Part shown: piece by piece, positions 62,000 to 64,000 of the stretch
How positions within the stretch are numbered: position 1 is the stretch's first letter
Layout: every line of letters starts with the position of its first letter
From: Bacilli bacterium
Lineage (GTDB): Bacteria; Bacillota_I; Bacilli_A; RF39; UBA660
Assembly (NCBI GenBank): GCA_017436345.1
Contig: JAFSDH010000010.1
Location: 1 to 64,000 of the forward strand
DNA length: 64,000 nucleotides
Reading direction: 5' to 3'
The notes under the pieces: generated by a model
What the model was told of the DNA's origin: nothing
The model's input: only the letters and a program-made list of their open reading frames with translations
The model's database searches: none
Made by a program: the position numbers and the translations under genes

Positions 62000-63548
62000 C
62001 TACAACTACATTATTATTTATTTTATTTACTACTTTATTTATTACTTTACCATTTCCATAATCACAATATCCCATATAACCACCTAATTCATTAACACAT
62101 TTAAGTAGTCTCTTACGATAAAAGAAAACATTAGCAACAAATTTATCATATTCTTTTCCTATTAATAATAAATCATTATCAGTAACAAAATTATTACATT
62201 CAATTTTTAAATATTCAGCATCTGTTTGAAAAAATTCATAATAATTATAATAATATAAATTATTTATTACTTTAGATTTTTCAATAATAAATACACTACC
62301 ATCATCTCTACGATATTTTCTAACATCCATCTTATACTTAGATAAAAAATTAGGATTATGAACTAATGAAAAATTATTTCCATCAAAATTAAATGAACCA
62401 ATATAATTATTATCTCCTAAATTATTTATTCTTTCTTCACTAAATAAAACATTTATAACATAATCATCATATTTTTTTAATAAAGCATATGAACTTTTAT
62501 ATTCATCAATTTGTTTCTTATAAACATTATCATTATTCTCAATGCCTTCTAAATACTTAATTTGATTAGATAATTCTTCTTTTTTCTTACTATTAGCAAA
62601 TATATTAATCTCTGAAACCAATATCTTGGCATTACTCATTCGTCCATTTTCAGCATAATCACAATATAAATATTTAAATAAATTTATATTATTTTCTTTA
62701 ATTAATTCAATACCACTAATCATAAAAGAAGTATTATTATTTCTAACATATTTAGAAGCTTTTAAAGAATATTTAGAGGATTTGAAAAACTTATCAATAT
62801 TAACTAAATCGATATTATCTATAATAGAAATATCATTTTCATAATCCAAAATAATTTCATTTTTTGTAGGTTTATGATAACTATTAAATATATCTTTATT
62901 ATATACTCCAAAATAATAACAATCAGACTTATTACCAACATGATATAAATATGAATCATACGATAAATCAAAGCAATAACTCTTATTATTTATTTCAAGT
63001 ATATTCCATGCATAACGCATATTATTTCCTTCAACAAAATGACATCTAATTCCTCTTCTATCCATCATTTCTTTAAAGATCAAACTAAATCCATAACTAG
63101 AAGTTTTACGATATAAAATACCAAGCAAAGAATCTAATTCTTTCTTATTATTTAATTTATATCGATGATCAAAAACAACGTATCTTTTTAATTTATTATA
63201 AATAAAATAAGCTGTTTCCAAAGGAGAATAATCTAAAGATATTTCTCTTTCAATCAATTCAAATGTACGAATAATATTAATTAATTCATTTCTAGTATAA
63301 AAATTCTTATTTTCATAATATTCAAAATTATTAGAACGATTTTTTCTATCTTCGTCATAACCACCAGCTACTCTAAAAGTAATATTTTTAGAATCAATAA
63401 TCTTAATTAAATCATTTGATTTAACTCCACAAGTATTATTTAAACGAATTAATAACTGACTATTAGGATTTTGTTTTATAAAACCATTTATATCATCAAT
63501 ATCTTTTTGAAGAAGAGAATCTAAATTAATCTTAAATTTATTATTCAT
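61992..63548 (-). CDS. Transglutaminase-like protein with altered catalytic residues
   Basis: A 518-residue cytosolic protein. Residues about 135-215 show the transglutaminase core: LGILYRKTSSYGFSLIFKEM, MDRRGIRCHFVEGN, MRYAWNILEINNKSYCFDLS. The canonical Cys-x-Gly is Ser151-Tyr-Gly153, the His of HxWN is Tyr179 (MRYAWN), and the Asp194 (CFDLSYD) is kept, so catalysis by the usual triad is unlikely. Flanking parts (1-130 and 220-518) are helical or mixed and not recognised. Start ATG 63546-63548 with GGAGGTAGAA; a TTG four codons earlier overlaps that site. It overlaps the 3' end of the LRR gene by 8 nt (ATGAATAA), so the two are translated together. Confidence 0.65.
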   Translation of the reverse strand: MNNKFKINLDSLLQKDIDDINGFIKQNPNSQLLIRLNNTCGVKSNDLIKIIDSKNITFRVAGGYDEDRKNRSNNFEYYENKNFYTRNELINIIRTFELIEREISLDYSPLETAYFIYNKLKRYVVFDHRYKLNNKKELDSLLGILYRKTSSYGFSLIFKEMMDRRGIRCHFVEGNNMRYAWNILEINNKSYCFDLSYDSYLYHVGNKSDCYYFGVYNKDIFNSYHKPTKNEIILDYENDISIIDNIDLVNIDKFFKSSKYSLKASKYVRNNNTSFMISGIELIKENNINLFKYLYCDYAENGRMSNAKILVSEINIFANSKKKEELSNQIKYLEGIENNDNVYKKQIDEYKSSYALLKKYDDYVINVLFSEERINNLGDNNYIGSFNFDGNNFSLVHNPNFLSKYKMDVRKYRRDDGSVFIIEKSKVINNLYYYNYYEFFQTDAEYLKIECNNFVTDNDLLLIGKEYDKFVANVFFYRKRLLKCVNELGGYMGYCDYGNGKVINKVVNKINNNVVVEE

Positions 63549-64000
63549 TTCTACCTCCAACTAAATGATTGTAACAAATAACATCATCCTCATACACTTT
63601 AATATTTAACGCTACTAAATCATCTATTAATTCTTTATTCTTTTTATATTGATTATTAGATATACTTATTTCTGTTAAACCACTATATTTATTAACAAAA
63701 TCTAAATCCATAATATTAGAATTATCTAAAGCAAGTCTTTCTATTAAAATAAAGTGATACATCGTAGCCGTTTCATTAATACTAGAATAACTTAAATCTA
63801 CTTCTATCAAATGAGGAAGATTCTCTAAAAAATTAATCGTATCAAGTTTCATATTAATAAGTTTTATGGCATTTAATCCTTTCATATTACCAATATTTTC
63901 AATATCAGAAACAATACAATTATTAAACCCTAAAGACTTTATCTTAGATTGATATAAACCCTTTATATTAGTTATATGACAATTATTAAACATTAAAACT
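63541..64000 (-). CDS. Leucine-rich repeat protein, 5' end cut by window edge
   Basis: At least 152 residues, with an in-frame open reading frame to the right edge, so the true start is beyond. Tandem 20-24-residue leucine-rich-type repeats can be read: GLYQSKIKSLGFNNCIVSDI, GNMKGLNAIKLINMKLDTIN, LPHLIEVDLSYSSINETA, LIERLALDNSNIMDLDF, YSGLTEISISNNQYKKNK. The LxxLxLxxN spacing is loose, as in BspA-type or gut Bacillota LRRs. C-terminus VYEDDVICYNHLVGGRNE. Followed by the overlapping transglutaminase-like gene; a two-part system of LRR plus transglutaminase-like domains is also common in single proteins of such genomes. Confidence 0.75.
   Translation of the reverse strand, partial: VLMFNNCHITNIKGLYQSKIKSLGFNNCIVSDIENIGNMKGLNAIKLINMKLDTINFLENLPHLIEVDLSYSSINETATMYHFILIERLALDNSNIMDLDFVNKYSGLTEISISNNQYKKNKELIDDLVALNIKVYEDDVICYNHLVGGRNE

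Overview
The window is AT-rich (roughly 70-75% A+T by eye), densely coding DNA from a low-GC Bacillota, most likely the Bacilli side. Evidence: spoIIGA-sigE, CotF-type spore coat genes, YjcZ-like and YqfQ/VrrA-like small proteins, mraZ-rsmH-ftsL-pbpB, addAB, recD2, dnaI, a CBS/DRTGG pyrophosphatase and two T-box leaders. UGA acts as a stop, so this is the standard bacterial code and not a Mollicute code 4 genome. The style (large unknown proteins, prepilins, WG-repeat and bacterial-repeat surface proteins, NPxTG anchors) resembles uncultured gut lineages, but the species cannot be named from the sequence. No rRNA, tRNA, CRISPR array, phage or insertion sequence was seen.

Layout. Nearly all genes run on the minus strand, so gene order reads from high to low coordinates. 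64000-60649: a leucine-rich-repeat protein (cut by the window edge), a degenerate transglutaminase-like protein, an unknown protein and a DUF975-type membrane protein. 60577-57362: ruvA, a nucleotidase, ruvB, queA. 57248-52849: twin NPNTG-anchored surface proteins and a GHL10-type glycosidase-like protein. 52789-44408: addB, addA, an unknown 900-residue protein and a 48-residue protein. 44291-42657: CBS-pyrophosphatase, converging on a plus-strand YqfQ-like gene. 42189-37073: PilC/ComGB-like protein, prepilin peptidase, dnaI, RNB-family exoribonuclease. 37013-35319: a membrane/SGNH/M23 fusion. 35279-32842: Thr T-box, unknown gene, thrS without a TGS domain. 32743-30111: two membrane proteins, one with WG repeats. 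29990-26078: mraZ-rsmH-ftsL-pbpB, converging on def. 25330-22158: two tandem unknown paralogues and a metallophosphoesterase. 21981: plus-strand YjcZ-like gene. 21861-17348: recD2, a small membrane protein, a 51-residue protein and a prepilin. 17205-12458: an AI-2E-family permease, Ala T-box, cmk, alaS. 12398-11214: C39-like protein and a CotF-type coat pair. 11144-5843: holA, an HExxH protein, a small unknown, a NodB-like protein without catalytic residues, spoIIGA-sigE. 5771-1: a giant prepilin, a membrane protein, gpsA and another prepilin (cut by the edge).

Themes. (1) Sporulation: spoIIGA-sigE with a perfect Spo0A box just upstream, CotF-type coat proteins, YjcZ-like and YqfQ-like proteins. 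(2) A dispersed type IV pilus, type II or Com-like system: three prepilins, a PilC and a prepilin peptidase at separate places, with no assembly ATPase in the window. (3) T-box control in which each leader precedes a non-synthetase gene (cmk; an unknown gene) and then the matching synthetase. (4) Several proteins with recognisable folds that have lost catalytic residues: NodB-like, C39-like, transglutaminase-like, and an AddB without its ATP-binding loop. (5) Very compact gene ends: stop codons commonly lie inside the terminator hairpin. All product names come from reading motifs by eye, without database searches.
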